Positions 6,303 through 8,351 of a stretch of 8,351 nucleotides of DNA are shown one piece after another. The number at the start of each line of letters is the position of its first letter. Within the stretch, counting starts at the first letter, position 1. Made by a program: the position numbers and the translations under genes. Source of the stretch: JANYIP01 sp031394045 (GTDB lineage: Bacteria; Actinomycetota; Actinomycetes; Prado026); assembly GCA_031394045.1 (NCBI GenBank), contig JANMWN010000179.1, forward strand, positions 1 through 8,351, read 5' to 3'. The notes under the pieces were generated by a model, which worked only from the letters and a program-made list of their open reading frames with translations, made no database searches and was not told the DNA's origin.

Positions 6303-6821
6303 ATGTCCTCCCCGAACCTCGTGTCGCGTGTCTCCAGCGCGATCTGGGAGAAGTTCGGCCACCTGCGCCACGAGATCGCCAAGTTCGGCGTCGTGGGCGG
6401 GGTCGCGTTCATCGTCGATGCGGGCACGTTCAACCTGCTGCTCCACTACGGCGGGCGCGACGGTGCGCTGCTGTACGACAAGGTCACGACGGCCAAGATC
6501 GTGTCCATGGTGCTGGCCACGCTGGTGGCGTACCTCGGCAACCGGTTCTGGACCTACCGGCACCGCGAGCGCTCCGGCTACTCCCGCGAGTACCTGCTGT
6601 TCTTCGGGTTCAATGCCATCGGGCTGCTCATCACGCTGGCCTGCCTGGACTTCTCGCACTACGTGCTGGGGTTCAAGACCGGGATCGCCGACAACATCTC
6701 CGGCATCCTGATCGGCACGGCCCTCGCGACGCTGTTCCGCTTCTGGGCGTACCGCAAGTACGTATTCCCCGACTACCCCGAGGACGACGAGCTCACCACC
6801 GAGCTCCGCCAGCCCGTCTGA
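6303..6821 (+). CDS. GtrA-family polytopic membrane protein
   Basis: A 172-residue integral membrane protein with four predicted transmembrane helices at about 27-48, 62-82, 97-118 and 131-150. The two family signatures are present: GNRFWTYR after helix 2 (79-86) and FRFWAYRKYVFPDY after helix 4 (145-158). HEIAKFGVVGGVAFIVDAGTF at the first helix is also typical. GtrA proteins act with lipid-linked sugar transfer, proposed as flippases for undecaprenyl-phosphate-bound sugars or as partners in cell-wall glycan and O-antigen glucosylation. The precise role here is inferred. I start at the ATG at 6303 (MSSPNLVSR); an upstream ATG at 6195 would add 36 arginine-rich residues inside the promoter region. 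It is divergent from the acyl-CoA dehydrogenase and convergent with the carboxyltransferase gene. A gtrA gene next to purEK and fadE25 is also found in mycobacteria, from memory. Confidence 0.92.
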   Translation: MSSPNLVSRVSSAIWEKFGHLRHEIAKFGVVGGVAFIVDAGTFNLLLHYGGRDGALLYDKVTTAKIVSMVLATLVAYLGNRFWTYRHRERSGYSREYLLFFGFNAIGLLITLACLDFSHYVLGFKTGIADNISGILIGTALATLFRFWAYRKYVFPDYPEDDELTTELRQPV

Positions 6822-6859
6822 CCCCCGCGCCGTTCGCGTCCTTCGCGCCATTCGCTCGT

Positions 6860-6899
6860 GTCAGACTGAGCCGGTGCCCAGGCCTCCGTTGAGTCTGAC
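6860..6899. terminator. Inverted repeat, possible bidirectional terminator
   Basis: GTCAGACT (6860-6867) and its exact complement AGTCTGAC (6892-6899) flank 24 nt that can pair further: GAG at 6868-6870 with CTC at 6884-6886, and CC at 6871-6872 with GG at 6881-6882. The interval lies between the convergent gtrA and carboxyltransferase stops, where a two-way terminator is expected. No T tract follows on either strand, which is common for actinobacterial hairpins but weakens the call. The rest of the 131-nt interval holds only scattered TTCGC repeats and no ORF I would support. Confidence 0.45.
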
Positions 6900-6952
6900 C
6901 CGAGAACGGCTGACGGCGAACGCCACAAAGTCCGTCCGAGCCCTTAGCCCGG

Positions 6953-8351
6953 TCAGCTGGGGGTGACGCCATGGCGGCGGCGGGAGAACGCGCGGTCCTT
7001 GCCCTTGGCGGCGGCGAAGCGCAGGACCAACTCGCGCCGCAGCTCCTCCGGCTGGATCACCGCGTCGACCACGAGCTCGCTGGCGAGCCGCACGATGTCG
7101 ATGTCCTCCTCGTACTCGGCCCGCAGCCGGGCCACATACTCGGCCCGCTCCGCCTCGTCCTGCACCGCGGCGATCTTGTTGGCGTAGACCGCGTTGACCG
7201 CAGCCTCCGCACCCATCACCGCGATCTTGGCCGACGGCAGCACCAGGGTCGCGTCCGGCTCGAACCCGGGGCCGGCCATCGCATACAGCCCTGCGCCGTA
7301 CGCCTTGCGCACGACCACGCAGATCTTGGGCACCGTCGCCTCGGCGATCGCCGAGATCATCTTGGCGCCGTGCCGGATGATGCCCTGCTTCTCGACCACC
7401 GTGCCGACCATGAAGCCGGGTACGTCGGCGAGGAACAGCAACGGCACGTTGAACGCGTCGCAGAGCTGCACGAACCGGGCCGCCTTGTCGGCGCTGTCCA
7501 CGAACAGGACGCCACCCTTGAACATCGAGTTGTTGCCGACGACTCCGACCACTTCGCCGTCGAGCCGGCCCAGCCCGACGACCAGCTCGCGCGCCCACAG
7601 CGCATGGATCTCGAGGAACGAGCCCTCGTCCAGCAGCCCCGCAACGTACCGGCGCATGTCGAAGGCCTGCCGCTCGCTGGCCGGAACCAGCGCCGCGAGG
7701 TCGACCGAGGGCGGCGGCACCGGCGGGGCGGCCGGCGGTGCCCCCTCGAAGCTCGACGGGAGGTACGAGAGGTAGCGCCGCACCACCAGCAGCGCCGCGT
7801 CCTCGTCGGCGCACAGGAAGTGCCCGACCCCCGACTCCGCGCAGTGCACGCGGGCCCCGCCCATCTCCTCCAGCGTCGTCTTCTCCCCGGTGACCATCTC
7901 GACCATCCGGTCGGAGCCGAGGTACATCGAGGCGTTCCCCTCGACCATGGCGACCACGTCGCAGAACGCCGGGATGTACGCGCCACCCGCGGCGCTCGGC
8001 CCGAACAGCGCGCACACCTGCGGGATGGAGCCGCTCGCCCTGACCTGGTTCCAGAAGATCCGACCCGCACCTCGGCGGCCAGGGAACAGGTCCACCTGGT
8101 CGGTGATCCGCGCCCCCGCCGAGTCGACGAGGTAGACCATCGGGACGCCCGAGGCGTACGCCCGCTCGACGATCCGGATGATCTTCTCGACGGTACGGGC
8201 GCCCCACGAGCCGGCCTTGACCGTCGAGTCGTTGGCCATCAGGGCGACCGGCCGGCCGTCGATGGTGGCGACACCGGTGATCACGCCGTCGGCCGGCAGG
8301 TCGCCGGCGAGCACGTTGGCCAGCTGCCCGTCCTCGACGAACGAGCCCGCG
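6953..8351 (-). CDS. Acyl-CoA carboxylase carboxyltransferase (beta) subunit, N-terminus cut by window edge
   Basis: Transfers the carboxyl group from carboxybiotin, carried on a separate alpha subunit, to an acyl-CoA such as propionyl-, acetyl- or methylcrotonyl-CoA. The frame is open to the right edge. 465 residues are visible and family members are about 510-540, so roughly 60 residues are missing; the GTG at 8314 is internal. Two crotonase-like halves are seen. The first has SAGARITDQV and the oxyanion loop GPSAAGGAYIPAF. The second has LFLADVPGFMVGTVVEKQGIIRHGAKM and VRKAYGAGLYAM. A proline-rich linker (7709-7738) joins them. The C-terminal part has PSAKIAVMGAEAAVNAVYANKIA. The substrate is not clear, since it resembles both propionyl- and methylcrotonyl-CoA carboxylase beta subunits. 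The AcdH-like dehydrogenase nearby makes a branched-chain acyl-CoA role conceivable. It is convergent with gtrA. Confidence 0.94.
   Translation of the reverse strand, partial: AGSFVEDGQLANVLAGDLPADGVITGVATIDGRPVALMANDSTVKAGSWGARTVEKIIRIVERAYASGVPMVYLVDSAGARITDQVDLFPGRRGAGRIFWNQVRASGSIPQVCALFGPSAAGGAYIPAFCDVVAMVEGNASMYLGSDRMVEMVTGEKTTLEEMGGARVHCAESGVGHFLCADEDAALLVVRRYLSYLPSSFEGAPPAAPPVPPPSVDLAALVPASERQAFDMRRYVAGLLDEGSFLEIHALWARELVVGLGRLDGEVVGVVGNNSMFKGGVLFVDSADKAARFVQLCDAFNVPLLFLADVPGFMVGTVVEKQGIIRHGAKMISAIAEATVPKICVVVRKAYGAGLYAMAGPGFEPDATLVLPSAKIAVMGAEAAVNAVYANKIAAVQDEAERAEYVARLRAEYEEDIDIVRLASELVVDAVIQPEELRRELVLRFAAAKGKDRAFSRRRHGVTPS

Noticed and set aside
5967..6851. 294-codon minus-strand frame covering gtrA and the start of the second dehydrogenase
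   Set aside because: It spans a real membrane-protein gene and the divergent promoter region. Composition is random-like and its end is out of frame inside the dehydrogenase.
6861..8207. 448-codon minus-strand frame over the carboxyltransferase
   Set aside because: It is a same-strand alternate frame of the carboxyltransferase. That frame reads Arg/Gly-rich nonsense, while the neighbouring frame holds all family motifs.
1..8351. CRISPR array, tRNA, rRNA, riboswitch, toxin-antitoxin or defence genes
   Set aside because: I saw no regularly spaced repeats, no tRNA-like cloverleaf with a TTCGANNC arm, no rRNA, and no purine or cobalamin riboswitch pattern. Every gap is under about 131 nt.

Overview
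The window is high-GC actinobacterial chromosome. Sampled host stretches run near 75% G+C, and it carries several genes of a block I recognise from mycobacteria and other actinomycetes (fadE25, purE, purK, gtrA). A Nocardioides/Propionibacteriales-type organism would fit, but the genus cannot be fixed from this sequence. The first ~317 bases are different: about 53% G+C and visibly foreign, the right end of an IS3-family insertion sequence.

Layout: (1) 1-317, the 3' end of an IS3-family (IS6110-like) transposase gene plus the element's right terminal inverted repeat. The repeat ends exactly on the stop codon of the next gene. (2) 315-1457, minus strand, a FadE25-type acyl-CoA dehydrogenase. 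(3) 1556-3288, plus strand, a two-gene unit: ugd (UDP-glucose 6-dehydrogenase) overlapping by 4 nt a small CoA-binding (YccU-type) protein. (4) 3285-6183, minus strand, a second acyl-CoA dehydrogenase, then purK, then purE. The PurK/PurE pair is the two-enzyme route from AIR to CAIR in purine biosynthesis. (5) 6303-6821, plus strand, a GtrA-family four-helix membrane protein. (6) 6953 to the right edge, minus strand, an acyl-CoA carboxylase carboxyltransferase (beta) subunit lacking roughly its first 60 residues because the window ends.

Together the genes serve acyl-CoA metabolism (two dehydrogenases and a biotin-dependent carboxylase subunit), de novo purine synthesis, and envelope polysaccharide precursor supply (UDP-glucuronate, and a GtrA protein probably linked to lipid-linked sugars). 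Coding density is very high: no gap exceeds about 130 nt, one convergent pair shares a CTAG stop palindrome, and one same-strand pair shares GTGA. Three genes (ugd, purK, gtrA) lack a clear Shine-Dalgarno and have a TANNNT box 6-7 nt before the start codon, the pattern of leaderless actinobacterial mRNAs.

I do not see a new defence, mobile or biosynthetic system here. The most notable observations are the IS end that supplies the fadE25 stop codon, the leaderless-type starts, and the rearranged fadE25/purEK neighbourhood.
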